In this document: one piece after another, positions 4,813 through 10,572 of the stretch
How positions within the stretch are numbered: position 1 is the stretch's first letter
How the letters are laid out: the number at the start of each line of letters is the position of its first letter
From: Gammaproteobacteria bacterium
GTDB taxonomy: Bacteria > Bacillota_I > Bacilli_A > Izemoplasmatales > UBA1188
NCBI GenBank assembly: GCA_024691665.1
Contig: JAILNJ010000040.1
Coordinates: 1-10,572, forward strand
Length of the DNA: 10,572 bases
Direction of reading: 5' to 3'
Translations under genes and position numbers: made by a program
Notes under the pieces: model-generated
Told to the model about the DNA's origin: nothing
Databases searched by the model: none
What the model saw: only the letters and a program-made list of their open reading frames with translations

Positions 4813-7213
4813 ACTATTCTCAAAACTATTAAACAAACTAATCAACAGAGTCACTAATGGTGATGAATCAAATGGAAATGATCCTGATTTAATCAACATT
4901 AAGATTCATGATAAGATAAAAGAATTATGTCTTAAGACTGCGGCTGAAGGCGCAGTTTTACTCAAGAATGAAGATGACATTCTCCCTTTAACTAAGAAGG
5001 ACGAGATTGCGGTATTTGGAAGATGTGCTTATGATTATTTCTTCTGTGGATATGGTTCAGGAGGAGGAGTTGTTAAAGAATACACAACTAACCTTTATGA
5101 TGGATTTGATAAGTACGATATTAAAGTTAATGAGAACTTAAAGAAGTATTATATCGACTTCTCAACTAACAACCCAAAAGATGATGGCTTCTGGGGTGCA
5201 TGGCCACTTCATTATGATGAGGCACCACTTACTCTTGAATTAGTTCAAGAAGCTAAGAAGACTTCAACTAAGGCAGTTATCGTTATTGGTAGATCTGCAG
5301 GAGAAGATAGAGAATGTAAGCTAATTAAGGGTTCATACTATCTCACTGATGAAGAAGAGAATATGATTAAACTAGTTACTAGTGAGTTTGAGAATGTAAT
5401 TTTAATACTTGATATTGGAAATATTATGGATCTTTCTTATCTTGAAAAATACAACATCAAGTCAGTACTCTTATCTCTTCAGGGTGGCCAAGAAGGTGGT
5501 AATGCAATAGGTGCGAACTTATCAGGTGCCATTGCTCCATCAGGACATTTAACTGATACAATTGCTAAGAATTATGAAGACTATCCAAGTGCTAAAGATT
5601 TCTTAGGTAGAAAGTTCAACAACTATTCAGAAGATATCTTTGTTGGATATAGATACTTTGAAACATTCGCTAAAGATAAAGTGCTATTCCCGTTTGGATA
5701 TGGTCTAACTTATACAAAGTTTGAAATCTTATGTGAAGAAACTGAAGTAACTAATTTTAACTTCAAGTTTAAAGTAAGCGCTAAAAATATTGGAAATATC
5801 GCATCTAAGGCATCACTCCAACTATATCTTAAGAAACCTGGAGTAAAGTTCAGTGAACCTGAAAGAATCTTGGTTGGATATTTAAAGACTAAAGAACTTG
5901 GACGTAATGAAGAATATAAAGGTGAAATAACTGTAGATTTAACTATGTTTGCTTCATATGATGATAAAGGCGTAATTAGTGATGCATCATATATCCTAGA
6001 AGAAGGTACATATGAATTCTTCCTAGGAGAAAATGTTAGAGATGCAGTTTCGGTTTATTCAATCAAATATAACTTTGATTCAGTAGTTAAGAAAGTATCT
6101 CATATCATGCCTGTAGAAAAGGCATTTGAAAGAATGATTAATGATAATGGGAAGGTATCTTATGAAGAAACACCTATCCATAAGATTGATTTAAAGAATA
6201 TCATTTTATCTAACCTACCAAAAGAGATTCCTTTAACTGAATATAAAGGTCACAAATTAATTGACGTTAAGAATGGCACAATTACTTTAGAAGAATTTGT
6301 AAGTGAACTCTCACTAGAAGAACTAAGTGCATTATGTCATGGTTGGGGAAGAATGAACTATGATTTAGGCGTGCTCCATAACGCAGGCGCTATGGGTGGC
6401 GTTACTGAATCATTAAGAGAAAAAGGAATCCCTGCATATGTGACTACTGATGGTCCATCAGGTGTAAAGGTTAAGTATAATTCAACTAACCTACCTATTG
6501 GTATTTTAATCGCATCAACTTGGGATGATAAGCTTGTTACTGAACTTTATAATGAAATCCTTGTTGAACTTAAAGAGAGAAAATGTTCATGCTTACTTGC
6601 TCCTGGAATGAATATTCACAGAAACCCACTTTGTGGACGTAACTTTGAATACTTTAGTGAAGACCCATTTCTTTCAGGTATGATTGCTGCATCAGTAGTT
6701 AACGGAGTTACAAAAGATGGTTATAGTGCAACCCCTAAACATTTCTGCTGTAATAACCAAGAGACTAATAGATTCTTTAATGACTCAAGAGTAAGTGAAA
6801 GAGCTTTAAGGGAAATCTATTTAAAGAACTTTGAAATCATGCTCTTAAATTCTCATCCAAGACAAATCATGACTTCATATAATATGGTTAACTCAATCTA
6901 TTCACATAATAACTACTATCTAACTCAAATCTATCTAAGAGAAGAACTTGCTTATGATGGATGCGTAATGACTGATTGGTATATGAGATACCGTAAGTCA
7001 CCTGAATTTAAGAATGTATTTGGTAATGCATATAGAGTACGTTCTAGATGTGACGTTCTTATGCCAGGATCTAGAAGTAGAGTTGATAGAACTAAGATTG
7101 GTAATACGCTTCTTAGAGGTTATGGTAAGAAAGAAGGTATTACTCTTGGCGAAATTGAACTATGCGCAATGGATTTACTCAAGATAATTCTTGAATCAAA
7201 TTTACTCGATTAA
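4805..7213 (+). CDS. Glycoside hydrolase family 3 enzyme (beta-glucosidase-like) with permuted domain order
   Basis: The 802-residue enzyme carries the GH3 domains in reversed order. The C-type alpha/beta sandwich domain comes first (about 30-305, including GYGSGGG near 80, GRSAGED with E167, and the closing FPFGYGLTYTKFE), then a fibronectin-III-like domain (about 310-415), then the catalytic barrel (about 490-800). Barrel motifs are TTDGPSGVK (D549, glycone-binding in the family), APGMNIHRNPLCGRNFEYFSEDP, ATPKHFCCNNQE (K645, H646) and CVMTDW with the predicted nucleophile D724; E167 is the predicted acid/base. GH3 enzymes hydrolyse terminal beta-linked sugars with retention, and permuted forms are known from rumen Firmicutes beta-glucosidases. 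There is no signal peptide, so it should act in the cytoplasm on imported oligosaccharides. The short N-terminus (MPKLFSKLLNKLINRV) could form an amphipathic helix. Exact sugar specificity cannot be read from the sequence. Confidence 0.92.
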   Translation: MPKLFSKLLNKLINRVTNGDESNGNDPDLINIKIHDKIKELCLKTAAEGAVLLKNEDDILPLTKKDEIAVFGRCAYDYFFCGYGSGGGVVKEYTTNLYDGFDKYDIKVNENLKKYYIDFSTNNPKDDGFWGAWPLHYDEAPLTLELVQEAKKTSTKAVIVIGRSAGEDRECKLIKGSYYLTDEEENMIKLVTSEFENVILILDIGNIMDLSYLEKYNIKSVLLSLQGGQEGGNAIGANLSGAIAPSGHLTDTIAKNYEDYPSAKDFLGRKFNNYSEDIFVGYRYFETFAKDKVLFPFGYGLTYTKFEILCEETEVTNFNFKFKVSAKNIGNIASKASLQLYLKKPGVKFSEPERILVGYLKTKELGRNEEYKGEITVDLTMFASYDDKGVISDASYILEEGTYEFFLGENVRDAVSVYSIKYNFDSVVKKVSHIMPVEKAFERMINDNGKVSYEETPIHKIDLKNIILSNLPKEIPLTEYKGHKLIDVKNGTITLEEFVSELSLEELSALCHGWGRMNYDLGVLHNAGAMGGVTESLREKGIPAYVTTDGPSGVKVKYNSTNLPIGILIASTWDDKLVTELYNEILVELKERKCSCLLAPGMNIHRNPLCGRNFEYFSEDPFLSGMIAASVVNGVTKDGYSATPKHFCCNNQETNRFFNDSRVSERALREIYLKNFEIMLLNSHPRQIMTSYNMVNSIYSHNNYYLTQIYLREELAYDGCVMTDWYMRYRKSPEFKNVFGNAYRVRSRCDVLMPGSRSRVDRTKIGNTLLRGYGKKEGITLGEIELCAMDLLKIILESNLLD

Positions 7214-7228
7214 CTTGTAAAATATAAT
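7201..7228 (+). promoter_or_regulatory. Possible promoter for the repeat-protein/dehydrogenase unit
   Basis: TTTACT (7201-7206, four of six), a 16-nt spacer and a perfect TATAAT (7223-7228) start inside the last codons of the glycosidase gene. No terminator separates the two units, so this promoter may only add to read-through. GGAGG (7251-7255) lies 7 nt before the next ATG. Confidence 0.35.
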
Positions 7229-7451
7229 AAGTATTTTATTATATATTTGTGGAGGACTTTATATGTTTGATATGTTAGTCTCAGTATTCTTTTATATAGG
7301 AATAGCCGCACTTGGATTCCTAATTCTTGCGGTATTACTTTTAACTGTCTTTAAAACTCAAGATATTTTAAGAGAGGAAGAATACGAAAAAATGCTTCTT
7401 GAAGAGGAAGAAGCTAAGAAAGCTAAAGTTGTAGAACAAAAAGAGCTATCT

Positions 7452-8760
7452 TTAAAAGAATCTCTAGCTCTCTTAAAAAATGAAGAAACTAAAAGTGAAT
7501 TTAATAAAGAATACGTTATTAGTTATCTTAAGAAGAAATATAAGGATGAAGTTATCTTAAATTCTAGAGAAAACTTCACTAAGACTGGCCTCCCACTCGC
7601 AGATACTCACTTCGTTAATAAAGATTCTATTAAGAAGTGTTTCATCTATGTATATGAAAATAATCACCACGTGATGTTCCTTGTGAATGCTGATCAAAGA
7701 CTTGTTGATGCATTTGATGGAGAAAATAAGAATATCTCTAAATCATTATTCCCTAAATCTAAGGATGAATGGTTTGTATTCTTAATTGATTCATCTTATA
7801 CAAAAGATGATGTTAACTTTATTATTGATTACGCATATAACTTACCACTTGGTATTGTTGTTGAAAGAATTAAAGATAATACTAAAGAACTCACACTTAA
7901 AGAATCACTTGCTCTCGCAAATAAATCAGAAAGCACATCTATTATTGATAAGGCATTCTGCCTTGATTACTTAAAGAATAAATATAAAGATGAAGTTATT
8001 TGTAACTCAAGAGAAAACTTTACTTCAACTAATCTTCCTCTTGCTGATACTCACTTTATTAAGAAAGATAAGATTAAGAAGTGCTTCATCTATGTATATG
8101 AAAAATAAGGACATACATTACTCCTTGCTAATGCGGATCACGACTTATGCCAAGAACTCCTTGATGAAGGTAAGCTTGTAAATAGAAGTTTATTTCCTAA
8201 ATCAAAAGATCAATGGTATTCAATCCCAATCCTTGATGGATATACAAAGGATGATGTGAGATATATTTTAGATTACTGTTATCTCTTACCGTTTGGTATT
8301 AAACCTAAACGTATTAAGGGCGCAGATATTAAAGAAGAACTCACACTAAAAGAATCTCTAGCTTTAGCTAAAGAATCTACTAGTGACAAAGCAATTAATA
8401 AAGAATATGTAAGAAATTATTTAGTTAATAAATACAAGGATGAAGTAATAGTTAATGAAAGAGGGAACTATACATCTACAGGTCTTCCTCTTGCTGATAC
8501 TCACTATGTTAATAAAAACGGTATAAGAAAGTGTTTTATCTATGTATATGAAACTGAAGGTTCTACACTCCTTTTAGGCAATGCATCTGAATCATTATTT
8601 GAAGAACTTAAAGAAAAAGATAAAGTAGTATCTAAATCGCTCTTCCCTAAATCTAAGGATTTATGGATAACTATCCCAATTGATTCGTCTTATACAATTG
8701 ATGAAGTTAACTATGTGATTGATTCTCTATATGGATGTCATGTGGGTTTAGAAGCTAAAC
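7452..8760 (+). repeat. Three tandem ~450-bp protein repeats (148-150 residues each)
   Basis: Units begin at about 7452, 7896 and 8346, each at the Leu codon of LKESLAL. Conserved blocks recur in the same order and at the same spacing in all three units, including LPLADTH, KKCFIYVYE or RKCFIYVYE, and SLFPKSKD. DNA similarity is clear but well below identity, so the triplication is old and the protein pattern has been kept by selection, including the part of unit 2 that lies beyond the TAA. Confidence 0.88.
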
Positions 8761-8915
8761 TTAGTGAATCAGAAGAAGGAGAAAAACATGTAGTTCACCA
8801 TTTAAGCGAAGTTGAGATACATAAAGAAGCCACAGTTGAAGAAGCTAATGAATTAATCTCTGATGAAGTAGTAAAAGAAGCTACTGAGATTAAATATGTT
8901 AAATCAGCTGGTAGA

Positions 8916-9152
8916 AAGAAAACTATTATTAATATTGATACAATCTCGGATAACTTTAATGATGGCGATGAAGTCGATATTAAAGTCTTAAAAGAAAAAG
9001 GTCTAATTCAATCTAAATTTGGTGCTTATAAAGTACTCGCAAGAGGAGTACTTAATAAGAAACTTAAGATAGTTGCTGATGGCTTTAGTGATGAAGCTAT
9101 TAAGATGATAATCTTAACTGGTGGTGAGATTATTGAAATTAAGGAGAAAAAG
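8916..9152 (+). other. Ribosomal-protein-uL15/eL18-like domain at the end of the repeat protein
   Basis: Residues 552-630 carry the order of features seen in the C-terminal domain of bacterial uL15: I-N-I-x-x-I, an acidic turn, DGDEVDIKVLKEKGLI, then YKVLARGVLNKKLKIVADGFSDEA and GGEIIEI. In uL15 the equivalents are the EVT...LKEKGLI segment, the KVLG.GEL..KL.V.A..FS..A block and a final GG...I. The chromosomal rplO gene of the ribosome should lie elsewhere; here the domain stands alone without the glycine-rich N-terminal extension of uL15. This is similarity by eye, not a search result. Confidence 0.7.
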
Positions 9153-9154
9153 TA

Positions 9155-9994
9155 ATGGCTAAAAATATTATTGTAGTAACTGGTGCATCATCAGGAATGG
9201 GTCGTGCTTTCGCAAAGAAAATAGTTAAGAAAGAAAAAGTTGATGAAATCTGGGTTATCGCAAGAAGATTAAACTTACTTGAAGAACTAAAAGATGAAAT
9301 TACTGAATGTAAGGTTGTTCCTCTTCAAATTGATTTAAGAGATAAAACTCAAATCAATGAAGTATATAAGAAGAGACTCGAAGAAGAAAAACCAGTTATT
9401 AAAGTATTAGGCTGTTGTGCTGGTTTTGGTAAGTTTGCTCACTTTGAGAAAATTGACCTTCAAACTGAAATTGATATGGTAGATGTAAACTTTAGTGCAT
9501 ATATGATCATGACTTATTTATCAATTCCATATATGGCTAATCCATCTAATATTATGATGATTGCCTCTGGTTCATCATCTCAACCAGTTCCATATCAAAC
9601 AGTATATGGAGCAACTAAAGCCGCAGTATTAAGTTTCGCTCGTAGTATGAATAGAGAACTTAAATATAAAGGAATCCATGTACTTGCCGTTGTTCCTCTA
9701 TGGGTTCAAAACACATTTATGGATACAGCAATTGACCCAGCTATGAATCCAGTAGTGTTAAATTATACTGGAACATATAAAGGCGCTGATGTAATGGATA
9801 GAGCTATTAGAGATTTATATACTAAAAAAGATGTATCTAAATTAGGATTCTATAACAAGTTTCAACATGCTGTGGTTAAAATCTTACCTCATAAATGGAT
9901 TATGAATATTTGGCTTAAACAAAATAAGCTAGATGGTACTCCAGAAGTAAGAAAAGAAAAAGATGTGAAAATTAAAGGCTTAAATAGAGAATAG
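9155..9994 (+). CDS. Short-chain dehydrogenase/reductase (SDR), NAD(P)-dependent
   Basis: The 279-residue protein is a classical SDR. TGASSGMG at 9-16 is the TGxxxGxG nucleotide-binding loop; ARR at 36-38 follows the second strand and favours NADP(H); D60 is in the usual adenine-contact position. The catalytic set is complete: N112, S138, Y151 and K155 (YGATK). The usual NNAG motif reads CCAG at 87-90. After the core, residues about 231-258 (GFYNKFQHAVVKILPHKWIMNIWLKQN) form a hydrophobic/basic tail like that of SDRs thought to sit at the membrane; the substrate could be a lipid or ketone but cannot be told from sequence. The ATG overlaps the stop of the repeat-protein gene (TAATG), with AAGGAG at 9141-9146 inside that gene, so translation is coupled. 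The stop is TAG, and no terminator is visible after it. Confidence 0.92.
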   Translation: MAKNIIVVTGASSGMGRAFAKKIVKKEKVDEIWVIARRLNLLEELKDEITECKVVPLQIDLRDKTQINEVYKKRLEEEKPVIKVLGCCAGFGKFAHFEKIDLQTEIDMVDVNFSAYMIMTYLSIPYMANPSNIMMIASGSSSQPVPYQTVYGATKAAVLSFARSMNRELKYKGIHVLAVVPLWVQNTFMDTAIDPAMNPVVLNYTGTYKGADVMDRAIRDLYTKKDVSKLGFYNKFQHAVVKILPHKWIMNIWLKQNKLDGTPEVRKEKDVKIKGLNRE

Positions 9995-10017
9995 TTGTTT
10001 AAATCTGCTCTAAATTA

Positions 10018-10045
10018 TTGAATATTTACTCTAAATAAATATAAT
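10018..10045 (+). promoter_or_regulatory. Promoter of the small lipoprotein gene
   Basis: TTGAAT (10018-10023), a 16-nt spacer and a perfect TATAAT (10040-10045) predict a start near 10052. AAGGAG (10065-10070) lies 7 nt before ATG 10078. Confidence 0.65.
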
Positions 10046-10077
10046 AATATTTAAAGAAAATAAAAAGGAGACAATTT

Positions 10078-10437
10078 ATGAAGAAATTATTTGGCGTATT
10101 CGCTAGTCTTGCATTAGTATTTGCTCTTGTTGGTTGTGTTATGGGTCAAGGTGCAAAAGGTTACAAATCAGCTAAGGAACAAATCAAAGCTTCAGTAGTT
10201 AAATCTGACGAAAAAGCTAAGATTAAATGGAATGGTGGAAACTATGTATATGTTGAAGCTCAAAAGAAATCTGTAAACATTATTGTTGCTTCAATTCCTA
10301 CCGAAATTCCAGAAGGTTGGTACTATGAAATTAAGTACACTGTAACTGATTCTGAAGGCAAAACATCTGACCACACTGATTATTATTACTTTAACAGATT
10401 TATCTTCTACAGCACTCTTATAGCTAGAATAGCCTAA
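10078..10437 (+). CDS. Small lipoprotein; true sequence only to about residue 105, tail is antisense
   Basis: The gene opens with MKKLFGVFASLALVFALVGC, a lipoprotein signal peptide with LVGC and the lipidated Cys at 20, then a soluble domain with Lys-rich helix and beta strands (NGGNYVYVEA, SVNIIVASIP, WYYEIKYTVTD). I do not recognise the family. As written it stops at 119 residues, but the last 14 (NRFIFYSTLIARIA) come from a segment whose complementary strand reads as a natural continuation in the arm's frame (…YYYF then KKGDSTASVDLLG…). From 10291 on, the sequence is one arm of a perfect inverted repeat reaching the window end. I therefore regard residues 1-105 as real and the rest as the product of a foldback. 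The true gene is longer. The signal peptide resembles that of the large lipoprotein at 2248. Confidence 0.75.
   Translation: MKKLFGVFASLALVFALVGCVMGQGAKGYKSAKEQIKASVVKSDEKAKIKWNGGNYVYVEAQKKSVNIIVASIPTEIPEGWYYEIKYTVTDSEGKTSDHTDYYYFNRFIFYSTLIARIA
10291..10394 (+). repeat. Left arm of a perfect 104-bp inverted repeat
   Basis: Every base of 10291-10394 pairs with 10572-10469 (paired positions sum to 20863). The match breaks at 10395/10468 (C against C). The right arm is cut by the window end, so the full repeat may be longer. Confidence 0.97.
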
Positions 10438-10572
10438 TAAATCAACGCTTGCAGTTGAATCACCTTTCTTAAAGTAATAATAATCAGTGTGGTCAGATGT
10501 TTTGCCTTCAGAATCAGTTACAGTGTACTTAATTTCATAGTACCAACCTTCTGGAATTTCGGTAGGAATTGA
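10396..10572 (-). CDS. Folded-back continuation of the small lipoprotein gene
   Basis: Read leftward from 10572, this strand first repeats lipoprotein residues 72-105 exactly and then continues through the loop as KKGDSTASVDLLGYSSYK and SAVEDKS, a plausible polar lipoprotein sequence in the same frame. Beyond 10395 the frame runs into the antisense of the left arm and stops only at the TGA complementary to 10293-10291. I interpret the segment as the real middle part of the gene at 10078, placed in the wrong orientation. A second, inverted gene copy is the alternative. Confidence 0.5.
10469..10572 (-). repeat. Right arm of a perfect 104-bp inverted repeat
   Basis: This is the exact reverse complement of 10291-10394, separated from it by a 74-bp loop (10395-10468), and it ends at the window edge with no mismatch. 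There is no divergence even at synonymous sites, unlike the other repeats in this window. Confidence 0.97.

Larger units (their letters stand above)
7263..9155 (+). pseudogene. Membrane-anchored triple YjbR-like repeat protein with uL15-like C-terminus, interrupted by one TAA
   Basis: The reading frame covers 630 codons but is cut by TAA at codon 282 (8106-8108); the frame is the same on both sides. Residues about 5-32 are one membrane helix, followed by an acidic/basic coiled stretch (EEEYEKMLLEEEEAKKAK). Three repeats of 148-150 residues start at 64, 212 and 362; each holds LKESLAL, YLxxKYKDEV, TxLPLADTHxxxK, KCFIYVYE, SLFPKSKDxW and a closing helix. The pattern (substrate-like strands, then PKSKDxW, then a helix) resembles the MmcQ/YjbR fold, moderately sure. 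Residues 552-630 resemble the C-terminal domain of ribosomal protein uL15. The stop truncates the protein after 281 residues, in mid-repeat 2. A GTG at 8256 behind AAGG (8247-8250) could restart translation, but it falls inside a conserved repeat and is more likely an internal Val. A recent nonsense mutation, sequence error and read-through are all possible. The final stop overlaps the next gene's ATG. Confidence 0.72.

Noticed and set aside
7222..7244. ATATAATAA / TTATTATAT hairpin after the glycosidase gene as a terminator
   Set aside because: The 9-bp stem is made only of A-T pairs, has no T-run, and overlaps a TATAAT box; such dyads are expected by chance in DNA this AT-rich.
8106..8108. 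TAA reassigned to a sense codon in this organism
   Set aside because: TAA terminates most of the other genes here, right before terminators or downstream genes, so general reassignment is excluded.
7786..8181. Two short plus-strand reading frames of about 62 residues inside the repeat-protein gene
   Set aside because: They are out of frame with the conserved repeats, have no ribosome binding sites and look like leucine-rich out-of-frame translations of the same DNA.
8256..9155. An independent second gene starting with GTG 8256
   Set aside because: The same frame is open back to the TAA at 8106, and the 49 codons before the GTG align to the conserved repeat. The GTG is an internal codon of one interrupted gene, though weak restart there cannot be excluded.
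10291..10572. Hairpin telomere, invertible switch or retron-like structured RNA at the window end
   Set aside because: A 74-bp unpaired coding loop does not fit a hairpin telomere, there is no recombinase or reverse transcriptase nearby, and both arms are plain lipoprotein coding sequence.

Overview
The window is AT-rich DNA from a low-GC Gram-positive-type bacterium. Supporting signs are strong AGGAG-type ribosome binding sites, LVGC lipoboxes, compact gene spacing and TTGAnn/TATAAT promoters. Tryptophan is TGG throughout, and every complete gene stops with TAA or TAG, none with TGA. I infer an uncultured member of the Bacilli close to the Mollicutes or Erysipelotrichia (RF39/Acholeplasma-like), but no marker gene here proves it. 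There are no rRNA or tRNA genes, CRISPR arrays, transposases or phage genes.

Layout: (1) 1-1079, the 3' end of an unrecognised gene followed at 14 bp by a Sel1-repeat protein with a His/Cys-rich tail; a bidirectional terminator then separates it from a convergent gene. (2) 1108-2127, a leftward YhhN/TMEM86-like membrane protein and a rightward 76-residue membrane protein. They diverge from a 103-bp region whose back-to-back promoters share an 18-bp palindrome. (3) 2188-4287, a large acidic lipoprotein with a nine-copy Thr-Gln-Gly tract and a duplicated 72-bp linker, closed by a strong terminator. (4) 4298-7213, a four-helix membrane protein overlapping a domain-permuted family 3 glycoside hydrolase. 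(5) 7263-9994, a membrane-anchored protein with three ~150-residue YjbR-like repeats and a C-terminal ribosomal-protein-uL15-like domain, broken by one in-frame TAA, and overlapping by one base a short-chain dehydrogenase. (6) 10078-10572, the start of a lipoprotein gene that runs into a perfect 104-bp inverted repeat reaching the window end.

The observations most worth a second look are: the uL15-like domain on a membrane-anchored repeat protein; the single TAA inside that gene, placed by internal repeat alignment as a substitution; the terminal foldback, in which the lipoprotein gene makes sense only if the sequence has been turned back on itself (probably an assembly or amplification chimera); and two membrane-protein genes with no ribosome binding site whose -10 boxes both lie exactly 6 nt before the ATG, predicting leaderless mRNAs.

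The genes do not form one clear pathway. The overlap of the membrane protein with the glycosidase suggests a small glycoside-use unit, and the repeat protein/dehydrogenase overlap suggests co-translation. The rest looks like ordinary envelope and housekeeping content of a reduced, host-associated Gram-positive-type bacterium. I see no convincing defence system or mobile element.
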